Origin: Chitinophagaceae bacterium
GTDB taxonomy: Bacteria > Bacteroidota > Bacteroidia > Chitinophagales > Chitinophagaceae
Length of the DNA stretch: 5,186 nucleotides
Assembly (NCBI GenBank): GCA_020846105.1
Contig: JADLEN010000347.1
Span: forward strand, 1-5,186
Reading direction: 5' to 3'
Every line of letters begins with the position of its first letter. Position 1 is the first letter of the stretch. A program made the position numbers and the translations under genes. Of this stretch, positions 1-5,186 are shown piece by piece. The notes under the pieces were generated by a model. The model was not told the origin of the DNA. It saw only the letters and a program-made list of their open reading frames with translations, and ran no database searches.

Positions 1-917
1 CAGAAATCAACAACCTGCAAAAATGTGTGGTTTTTGGGGCCAATAGTGCAATCCGCAGTGCCGAGCCAATTTACAATAATAGCTTCTCCAGTTTTAGCAT
101 GCCTCCTAATACCAAAACACTCGACAATTATTTGCCGCCTTTAAACGTTGGCAATGCAAGTGTAAAAGCTGCTACAAACAGCCAAATACTATTTGCCGAA
201 AAAAATGGAAATGCACTATGGGCAACACTTTCAGGTGGCCAACCCACTGCTGTAATTAGTGGAGAAGGCTTATGGCGCTGGCGTATGTATGAGTTCAAAA
301 ACACCAATCAAACACTATTGATAGATGAATGTATTCGGCAAACCATAAATATGCTTACAGCCAATAATAATGGCAAACCATTTTATACAGAACTTGCCAA
401 AAACATTTGGAACAACCCTGAGCATGTGCAAATAAGTGCATTCTTACAAAACGAAAACAATGAATTAATTAATCAGCCAGAAGCTACACTAAGCATTAAA
501 GACAGTGCTGGCTTCAGCAAAATTTTCAATTTTGAACGCAACGGCAATAGTTACAAAATAGATGTGGGAGCCTTGCCTGTAGGCAGATACACCTATACAG
601 CAAGTACCACTTGGAATAACAAACAAATGGTAGACAATGGCCAGTTTTTAATAGCCCAAAATGCACTCGAAGATCAAGAGTCTGGCTGCAACTACGCGCT
701 AATGTATGCCTTGGCCAATAAAAACAATGGCAACACTGTGGGTACAAATGCCATTCAAAGCATAGCCGACAGCATAAGGCAAAACAACAATATTCGCCCG
801 CTAATAGTAGAACAAACAGAGGCTACAGAGCTCATAAATTGGAAATGGCTTTTTGCAATTATTCTATTGATTGCCACTACCGAATGGCTTTTGCGCAAAT
901 ATTGGATGGCTATGTAA
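1..917 (+). CDS. C-terminal part of a BatA/VWA-like Bacteroidota membrane protein (5' end outside window)
   Basis: The reading frame is open from base 3 with no stop before it, so the gene begins upstream; the GTG at 27 is an internal valine codon, not a start. About 305 residues are visible. The segment is mostly soluble and predicted beta-rich, and it ends in one hydrophobic helix (about bases 840-890, WKWLFAIILLIATTEWLL) followed by a short basic tail, RKYWMAM, and a stop. The motif GEGLWRWRMYEF (from base 261), the LPPL segment near base 147, the LINQPEATLSI stretch, ALPVGRYTYTA and the final EWLLRKY tail match what I remember of large (roughly 650-700 residue) Bacteroidota membrane proteins related to BatA, with N-terminal membrane helices, a von Willebrand/amidotransferase-like middle and a C-terminal anchor. 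That assignment is from memory of the family, and its biochemical role is not established. The next gene starts 78 bases downstream on the same strand, so co-transcription is possible. Confidence 0.8.
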   Translation, partial: EINNLQKCVVFGANSAIRSAEPIYNNSFSSFSMPPNTKTLDNYLPPLNVGNASVKAATNSQILFAEKNGNALWATLSGGQPTAVISGEGLWRWRMYEFKNTNQTLLIDECIRQTINMLTANNNGKPFYTELAKNIWNNPEHVQISAFLQNENNELINQPEATLSIKDSAGFSKIFNFERNGNSYKIDVGALPVGRYTYTASTTWNNKQMVDNGQFLIAQNALEDQESGCNYALMYALANKNNGNTVGTNAIQSIADSIRQNNNIRPLIVEQTEATELINWKWLFAIILLIATTEWLLRKYWMAM

Positions 918-946
918 TATCCCATAAGTAGTTTAGCTAGATTTAC

Positions 947-958
947 TTACTTCGGTAA
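947..958 (+). other. Small UUCG-tetraloop hairpin between the membrane protein and lipoprotein genes
   Basis: TTAC-TTCG-GTAA forms a perfect 4-bp stem closed by a C(UUCG)G tetraloop, an exceptionally stable loop in RNA. It lies 30 bases after the stop of the membrane protein gene. The stem is short and is followed by AAATTTATT rather than a T-run, so it is not a convincing terminator. It could be a 3' end or processing structure, or chance. Confidence 0.3.
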
Positions 959-978
959 AATTTATTCATCTATATTCG
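951..978 (+). promoter_or_regulatory. Possible weak promoter for the lipoprotein gene
   Basis: TATATTCG at 971-978 differs by one base from the Bacteroidota -7 consensus TAnnTTTG and would place the transcript start around 10-15 bases before the ATG at 996. A degenerate TTCG at 951-954 is the only -33 candidate, and its 16-base spacing is shorter than usual. The lipoprotein gene may instead be read through from the upstream gene. Confidence 0.25.
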
Positions 979-995
979 CGCAAATATTTACCACT

Positions 996-1595
996 ATGAA
1001 AAAATTAAGTTTGTTGCTTTGCGTTTCTGCTGGCATCATGTTTAGCTCATTTTCTTGCAACAAAGAAAAAGACAAAACCACAACAACACCAACCCCTAGC
1101 AGCCCTTACTACTTCGAGTTTACACTTGGTGGCAAATACACCAAATTCAACTCGCCAGAGCCTCAGTATGTATTTATTTCTCCAGGTTCTGCTGGCGGAT
1201 ATCAAACACCTTCTGCTAATGAATTGTACCCAAGTATCGAACTTAGTTTTACATTTAGGCACCCACCTACAGATGCTGATATTAAAGGTCTTGAGGGTAA
1301 AAAAATCTATTACTATTTTGACAATTCAGATTCCATAACGGCCCACGTAGTATACGAAGAAAGCTATACGGCCGAAACGATGTATAACGATCAGTCCATT
1401 GACAATAACTACAGCGTAAAGATAGATAAGGTCACCTTTGTAAAATCTACATCATCTATAGGCATACCCATAGATGTATATGAAATTGCAGGCACTTGCA
1501 ACAGCAAATATGTAGATTATAGCAATGGTGAAAAAGTAAGTGAATTAACCGGCGGAAAATTCAATATGCTCATTGCTCGTCGTACCGACCAATAA
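996..1595 (+). CDS. Small secreted lipoprotein of unknown function
   Basis: This is a 199-residue protein with a classic lipoprotein signal: MKK, a hydrophobic stretch (residues 4-16), then SSFSC with the lipidated cysteine at residue 21. After processing the mature chain starts CNKEKDK; this charged run recalls the surface-export signals described for lipoproteins of Capnocytophaga and other Bacteroidota, so outer-surface exposure is plausible but unproven. A low-complexity Thr/Pro/Ser linker (residues 28-37) follows, then a beta-rich domain. The closing pattern (EIAGTCNSKY, a turn, then ELTGGKFNMLI) resembles the 'GTF...NGKF' ending common in small Bacteroidota lipoproteins of the DUF5025/DUF6252 kind; this is a resemblance only. 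The one mature cysteine beyond the lipid anchor is C168. No catalytic motif is visible. The ATG at 996 is chosen because it gives the complete signal peptide; there is no Shine-Dalgarno, as is usual in this phylum. The gene ends before a strong terminator. Confidence 0.85.
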   Translation: MKKLSLLLCVSAGIMFSSFSCNKEKDKTTTTPTPSSPYYFEFTLGGKYTKFNSPEPQYVFISPGSAGGYQTPSANELYPSIELSFTFRHPPTDADIKGLEGKKIYYYFDNSDSITAHVVYEESYTAETMYNDQSIDNNYSVKIDKVTFVKSTSSIGIPIDVYEIAGTCNSKYVDYSNGEKVSELTGGKFNMLIARRTDQ

Positions 1596-1616
1596 AGGAA
1601 AACACGCGAAACATAC

Positions 1617-1649
1617 AAAGGCTACCTACTAAAAAAGGTAGCCTTTTTT
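1617..1649 (+). terminator. Strong intrinsic terminator after the lipoprotein gene
   Basis: A perfect 10-bp stem (AAAGGCTACC at 1617-1626 with GGTAGCCTTT at 1637-1646) encloses a 10-base loop and runs into six consecutive T's (1644-1649). It begins 21 bases after the lipoprotein stop and separates that unit from gpmI, which has its own promoter. Confidence 0.92.
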
Positions 1650-1724
1650 CGTAAAAGAAATAACTACAGTACATATTCATTGACATTGAAACTTGGGAAT
1701 TTAAAATTTCTATTTCATTTTTTA

Positions 1725-1755
1725 ATTGTTCTCTTTTAATTAAAATTTACCTTTG
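1725..1755 (+). promoter_or_regulatory. Bacteroidota-type promoter of gpmI
   Basis: ATTG at 1725-1728 (the -33 element, TTG core), a 19-base spacer and TACCTTTG at 1748-1755 fit the Bacteroidota primary sigma consensus (TTTG-N19-TAnnTTTG) with the expected spacing. The -7 element ends only 7 bases before the ATG at 1763, so transcription should begin at or within a few bases of the start codon, predicting a leaderless or nearly leaderless mRNA. The spacer contains the 12-base perfect palindrome TTTTAATTAAAA (1734-1745). Confidence 0.8.
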
Positions 1756-1762
1756 CCGCATT

Positions 1763-3289
1763 ATGTCAAAAAAAGCAATGCTCATCATTATGGATGGCTG
1801 GGGAAAGGGCAACAACCCAAAATCTGATGCCATTTCTTATGCCCACCCCGAGTTCGTTTCCTCTTTGTACGACAAATATCCAAATTCAGAACTCATCACT
1901 TGTGGCGAGGCTGTGGGCCTGCCTGAAGGGCAAATGGGCAACTCGGAAGTAGGACACCTGAACCTTGGTGCAGGGCGCATAGTGTATCAAGAATTGCAAC
2001 GCGTAAATGTGGCTATCAAGACTGGCGAACTAGAAAACAATGCCGCATTACAAGCTGCATTTGCCTATGCCAAAAGCAACAACAAAACACTACATTTTAT
2101 AGGCTTGGTAAGTGACGGTGGCGTGCATGCTCATATCCAACATTTAGAAGCACTGTGCCACTATGCACAGAATGCTGGGCTTAGCAAAGTAGCCATTCAT
2201 GCATTTACAGATGGTAGAGATTGCGACCCTAAAAGCGGGCACGGTTTTATAGCGAAATTGCAAAATACAATTAGCCAAACAGGTGCAGTATTGGCAAGTA
2301 TCTGTGGCAGGTATTATGCTATGGATCGCGACAAACGTTGGGAGCGTGTTCAAAAATCTTATGATGCCATGGTACATGGCCGCGGCATACATAGCCACGA
2401 TGCGCTTTCAAGCATAGAAGCCTCTTATGCAGTGGGTATTACCGACGAGTTTATAGAACCAATTGTACTTTGCGACAGTAACAATAATCCGCTGGCGCAA
2501 ATACAAGAAGGCGATGCTGTTGTTTGTTTCAATTTCCGGACAGACCGATGCCGTGAAATTACCGAAGTGCTTACCCAAGTAGACCTGCCTGAGCAACACA
2601 TGATGACCATACCGCTGCATTATGTAACCCTTACCGAGTACGACAAATCGTACAAGAGCGTCAATGTGATTTTTCAAACAGACAACCTTAGCAACACTAT
2701 GGGCGAGGTACTGGCAGCAAATGGGAAAACACAAATCCGTATTGCCGAAACGGAAAAGTACCCGCATGTTACTTTCTTCTTTTCGGGTGGCAGAGAAGCA
2801 CTTTTTGAAGGCGAAAAACGTATCATGCGCAACTCGCCAAAAGATGTAGCTACCTACGATTTGAAACCAGAAATGAGCGCACACGAACTCAAAGATGCCA
2901 TAATTGAAGAGCTACGCCTACAGTCTGCCGACTTTGTTTGTATGAACTTTGCAAATGCCGATATGGTAGGCCATACAGGTGTGTGGGATGCTGTGGTAAA
3001 AGCTGTAAAAACAGTGGATGAATGTGTGAGCGAAATTATACCAGTAGCCTTGTCCAACGACTATGCAGTGTTCCTTACTGCCGACCACGGCAACTCAGAT
3101 AATATGGTAAACGAAGACAACTCGCCCAATACCCAACACTCACTCAACCCTGTGCCACTCTTTTTGATAAGCAAAGATTATAATGGCCCATTGCGCTCTG
3201 GTAAGCTAGGCGATATTGCACCTACCATGTTGTATTACATGAACTTGCCCATACCTGCAGAAATGACGGGTAATGTATTGATAGACTAG
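1763..3289 (+). CDS. gpmI: 2,3-bisphosphoglycerate-independent phosphoglycerate mutase
   Basis: This cytoplasmic enzyme interconverts 3-phosphoglycerate and 2-phosphoglycerate in glycolysis and gluconeogenesis through a phosphoserine intermediate with two metal ions (usually Mn2+). At 508 residues it is full length for the alkaline-phosphatase-superfamily iPGM. The catalytic sites are visible: metal ligand D11 in IIMDGWG; nucleophile S61 in MGNSEVGHLNLGAG; substrate-binding SDGGVHAH (117-124), TDGRD (149-153), GRYYAMDRDKRW (182-193) and FRTDR (258-262); K332 in AETEKYPHVTFFF; second-half metal ligands D400 and H404 (NADMVGH), D441 and H442 (TADHGNSDN), and H459 (TQHSLNPVP). Nothing essential is missing. 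The start at 1763 puts the IIMDGWG motif at the usual distance from the N-terminus. The gene has its own promoter and an upstream terminator, so it is probably monocistronic. It ends 3 bases from the stop of the convergent acyl-CoA synthetase gene, with no room for a private terminator. Confidence 0.98.
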   Translation: MSKKAMLIIMDGWGKGNNPKSDAISYAHPEFVSSLYDKYPNSELITCGEAVGLPEGQMGNSEVGHLNLGAGRIVYQELQRVNVAIKTGELENNAALQAAFAYAKSNNKTLHFIGLVSDGGVHAHIQHLEALCHYAQNAGLSKVAIHAFTDGRDCDPKSGHGFIAKLQNTISQTGAVLASICGRYYAMDRDKRWERVQKSYDAMVHGRGIHSHDALSSIEASYAVGITDEFIEPIVLCDSNNNPLAQIQEGDAVVCFNFRTDRCREITEVLTQVDLPEQHMMTIPLHYVTLTEYDKSYKSVNVIFQTDNLSNTMGEVLAANGKTQIRIAETEKYPHVTFFFSGGREALFEGEKRIMRNSPKDVATYDLKPEMSAHELKDAIIEELRLQSADFVCMNFANADMVGHTGVWDAVVKAVKTVDECVSEIIPVALSNDYAVFLTADHGNSDNMVNEDNSPNTQHSLNPVPLFLISKDYNGPLRSGKLGDIAPTMLYYMNLPIPAEMTGNVLID

Positions 3290-3292
3290 AAC

Positions 3293-5068
3293 TTAATCTT
3301 GACTACCAAATATCTCGGCAATAACTTCTTTGTTATTGCCCAAAATCACTTTGCGCCGTAGGCTCAGCTTGGGTGTTATTTCGCCAGATTCTATACTCCA
3401 AGTAGTATTAAGTATTCGGTAGCGCTTTATTTGCTCAAAGGGTGCAAGCCGCTGATTTATAATTTTCACCTCACTAGCAATGAGGTTTTTTATTTGCTCC
3501 TTAACCACCTCAGCAGCTTGGGCATCTCTTATCGTTTCTGAAAGAGAAAGCTGTTTTAGACAATTGACCATATTGCAAATAATCAGTGCCGAAGCAAATT
3601 TCTGACCCTCGCCTATCACCATACATTGCTCTATATATTTACTCTCTTTTAGTTTGTTTTCGATGGCCGAAGGCGCAATATATTTTCCCGCACTATTTTT
3701 AAAAATTTCTTTTTTCCTATCCGTAATTTTCAAAAAGCCCTCAGAATCTATAACGCCTACATCCCCCGTGTGTAGCCAACCTTCACTGTCTATCACCTCG
3801 GCTGTTGCCGCAGTATTTTTGTAATAGCCCATCATTTGGCTAGGCCCTTTCATCAGTATTTCTCCATCTTCTTCTGCTATTTTTACTATTGAGTTTTCTA
3901 CCACTAATCCCACCGAACCAAATTGTCGCTGCCGCTCATGCCACCTGTTTACCGAGATGACAACACAGGTTTCGGTAAGGCCATAACCTTGCAGCATAGG
4001 CAAGCCAGCACAGGTAAAAATGCGCTCCAGCTTAGGGTTAAGCGCTGCGCCACCACTCACTATTACAGCTATTTGGCCACCTACAGCAGCACGCCATTTT
4101 TTGTACACCAGCGCATCGCAAACCTTTCGTTGCACATCATAAAACCAACCGTTTTTATTACATAACTCATAGCGCATGGCCACGCGCATACTCCAGTCAA
4201 ACACTAGCTTCTTAAAACCATTAAGCCCTTCGCCAGCAGTACTTATGCGCTCCAACACCTTCTCTAATACTCGAGGTACGGCCACAAAAATTTGCGGCTT
4301 TATTTCTCTGCAATTTTCGCCAATAGTATCAATGCTTTCGGCATAAAAAATACTGACGCCATGGTATAGGTAAAGGGTATTTAGAAAGCGCTCATAAACA
4401 TGGTTTAGCGGCAAAAAACTAAGTGCTCGCCATTGGTTGGTAAACGGTGCAATGCCTTTGCAAATCATCACATTGCTCAGCATATTGCTATGACTTATCA
4501 TTACACCTTTGGGTATGCCTGTAGTGCCCGATGTGTAAAGGATGGTATACAAATCTGTGGGTAATACCGTCGCGCGCATTTCGGCAAAATGGGCTGCATC
4601 GAAATGCGCTTTGCCCATGGCCACAAGGCTATCAAAAGTGCTAGCAGCATCAGTATCGTCAAAGCAAATGATATGTTTCAAATACTTTAGCTGTGCTCTT
4701 ATAGCTTGTATCTTTTGCATTACCACCTTGTCTTGGATAAAAATAAGCTTGGCCTCAGAATGGTTCAAAATAAATAGCAAATCGTCGTGGCTGATGGTAG
4801 GATATATGGGCACTGTAGGCATACCCACTTGCTGGCATCCAAAGTCTACAAAATTCCATTCGGGTCTATTGCCAGCCATTATCGCCACATTATCGCCTTT
4901 GGCTATGCCCAATTGTAGCAATGCTGCTGCCACCCATTGGCTATGGTTTATAAAATCTTGTAGGCTGTATGCTTGCCATTGCCCTGCTCGCTTGGCATTT
5001 AGCAAATCGGTTTTGGGCGCATAACTTTGTAGGTGCTCCAAAATATCAAATACACGCGTAATATTCAT
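3293..5068 (-). CDS. Long-chain fatty acid--CoA ligase (AMP-forming, FadD/FAA1 type)
   Basis: This 591-residue adenylate-forming enzyme is predicted to activate long-chain fatty acids with ATP and CoA via an acyl-AMP intermediate, feeding beta-oxidation or lipid synthesis; it should act in the cytoplasm or on the inner membrane face. Motifs are in order: the ATP phosphate-binding loop YTSGTTGIPKG (178-188) followed by VMISH; PLNHVYERF (220-228), the PxxHxxER signature of long-chain synthetases; SGGAALNP (338-345); GYGLTET (361-367); WLHTGDVG (431-438); and DRKKEIFK...GKYIAP (450-466), which opens the mobile C-terminal domain. The long spacing between the loop and GYGLTET and the GKYIAP form fit the FAA1/COG1022 long-chain group rather than acetyl-CoA synthetases. 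The start at 5068 gives the usual N-terminus (TRVFDILEHL) and length. No Shine-Dalgarno or clear promoter is seen upstream. Exact substrate chain length cannot be read from sequence. Bacteroidota often carry several paralogues, so no gene symbol is given. Confidence 0.95.
   Translation of the reverse strand: MNITRVFDILEHLQSYAPKTDLLNAKRAGQWQAYSLQDFINHSQWVAAALLQLGIAKGDNVAIMAGNRPEWNFVDFGCQQVGMPTVPIYPTISHDDLLFILNHSEAKLIFIQDKVVMQKIQAIRAQLKYLKHIICFDDTDAASTFDSLVAMGKAHFDAAHFAEMRATVLPTDLYTILYTSGTTGIPKGVMISHSNMLSNVMICKGIAPFTNQWRALSFLPLNHVYERFLNTLYLYHGVSIFYAESIDTIGENCREIKPQIFVAVPRVLEKVLERISTAGEGLNGFKKLVFDWSMRVAMRYELCNKNGWFYDVQRKVCDALVYKKWRAAVGGQIAVIVSGGAALNPKLERIFTCAGLPMLQGYGLTETCVVISVNRWHERQRQFGSVGLVVENSIVKIAEEDGEILMKGPSQMMGYYKNTAATAEVIDSEGWLHTGDVGVIDSEGFLKITDRKKEIFKNSAGKYIAPSAIENKLKESKYIEQCMVIGEGQKFASALIICNMVNCLKQLSLSETIRDAQAAEVVKEQIKNLIASEVKIINQRLAPFEQIKRYRILNTTWSIESGEITPKLSLRRKVILGNNKEVIAEIFGSQD
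3317..3340. repeat. Perfect 9-bp inverted repeat inside the 3' end of the acyl-CoA ligase gene
   Basis: GGCAATAAC (3317-3325) and GTTATTGCC (3332-3340) flank a 6-base loop. It lies 27 bases past the gpmI stop and within the last codons of the convergent ligase gene (encoding GNNKEVIA). Neither strand shows a T-run directly after the stem, so it is not a canonical intrinsic terminator. As the nearest stable hairpin to both stop codons, it could define or protect the 3' end of the gpmI transcript. Confidence 0.5.
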
Positions 5069-5105
5069 AACTACAAGGTGAATAAAATTTGTGTAAAATT
5101 TCAGC

Positions 5106-5123
5106 TTTAGCTAAATATCTTTG
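5106..5123 (+). promoter_or_regulatory. Putative -7 promoter element for a rightward gene, preceded by a palindrome
   Basis: TATCTTTG at 5116-5123 matches the Bacteroidota -7 consensus TAnnTTTG exactly. It is directly preceded by the 10-base palindrome TTTAGCTAAA (5106-5115). The only -33 candidate is TTTG at 5088-5091, with a 24-base spacer that is longer than normal, so the promoter is incomplete by consensus. It points towards the ATG at 5148. Confidence 0.45.
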
Positions 5124-5147
5124 AAAAAAAACAGAGCAGCCCACCCA

Positions 5148-5186
5148 ATGCCTTACCAATACAAGCTTATCGAAGCAAGTAATATC
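5148..5186 (+). CDS. Possible start of a divergent gene, cut by the window edge
   Basis: An ATG at 5148 opens a frame that stays open to the last base, reading MPYQYKLIEASNI. It lies 24 bases after a perfect -7 promoter element and is divergent from the acyl-CoA ligase gene, with 79 bases between the two start codons. Thirteen codons are too few to assign a family. The tone of the N-terminus would suit many small enzymes, including enoyl-CoA hydratases that often neighbour acyl-CoA ligases, but nothing visible proves that. Confidence 0.4.
   Translation, partial: MPYQYKLIEASNI

Noticed and set aside
27..917. GTG at 27 as the start of the first gene
   Set aside because: The frame stays open to the left edge (reading EINNLQKC before it) and the family is much longer, so the GTG is an internal codon.
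947..958. UUCG hairpin as an intrinsic terminator for the membrane protein gene
   Set aside because: The stem has only 4 bp, two of the first three pairs are A-T or T-A, and no T-run follows.
1047..1338. Overlapping frames on both strands within the lipoprotein gene
   Set aside because: Both lack a plausible protein pattern and overlap a gene with a clear lipoprotein signal and its own terminator.
2408..2884. 158-codon open frame on the minus strand
   Set aside because: It lies wholly within the well-supported gpmI gene; the translation is cysteine- and aromatic-rich without any domain pattern, typical of an antisense shadow.
4542..5024. 160-codon open frame on the plus strand
   Set aside because: It is antisense to the N-terminal half of the acyl-CoA ligase, which has a full motif set; its own translation shows no recognisable motif and it has no promoter or start context.
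5071..5079. Minus-strand TCACCTTG as a -7 element for the ligase gene
   Set aside because: It has two mismatches to TAnnTTTG at fixed positions and no -33 TTG at a proper distance.

Overview
The window looks like an ordinary chromosomal segment of a Bacteroidota bacterium, probably in or near the Chitinophagales. Three things point there. A near-consensus Bacteroidota sigma-ABfr promoter (ATTG-N19-TACCTTTG) sits directly in front of gpmI. No start codon has a clear Shine-Dalgarno sequence. The partial first gene resembles a large membrane-protein family that I know mainly from Bacteroidota. The DNA is moderately AT-rich and composition looks even across the window. I see no sign of a mobile element, CRISPR array, rRNA or tRNA.

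Layout from left to right: (1) Bases 1-917 (+) hold the last ~300 codons of a membrane protein that enters from upstream and ends in a single transmembrane helix. It resembles the C-terminal part of the BatA/VWA-like membrane proteins of Bacteroidota. (2) Bases 996-1595 (+) encode a 199-residue lipoprotein of unknown function, closed by a strong intrinsic terminator at 1617-1649. (3) Bases 1763-3289 (+) encode the complete cofactor-independent phosphoglycerate mutase GpmI, driven by its own promoter, which is so close to the ATG that the mRNA is probably leaderless. (4) Bases 3293-5068 (-) encode a complete long-chain acyl-CoA synthetase of the FadD/FAA1 type, converging on gpmI with only 3 bases between the stop codons. 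(5) Bases 5148-5186 (+) may be the first 13 codons of a divergent gene running off the right edge; they follow a perfect -7 promoter element.

The genes do not form one pathway. GpmI serves lower glycolysis/gluconeogenesis, the acyl-CoA synthetase activates fatty acids for degradation or lipid synthesis, and the two left-hand genes encode envelope proteins. Transcription appears to fall into at least three units: the membrane protein with or without the lipoprotein, gpmI alone, and the synthetase on the opposite strand. No previously undescribed system is evident. The points worth a second look are the leaderless gpmI arrangement, the very tight convergent junction with a perfect hairpin inside the synthetase coding end, and the two uncharacterised envelope proteins.
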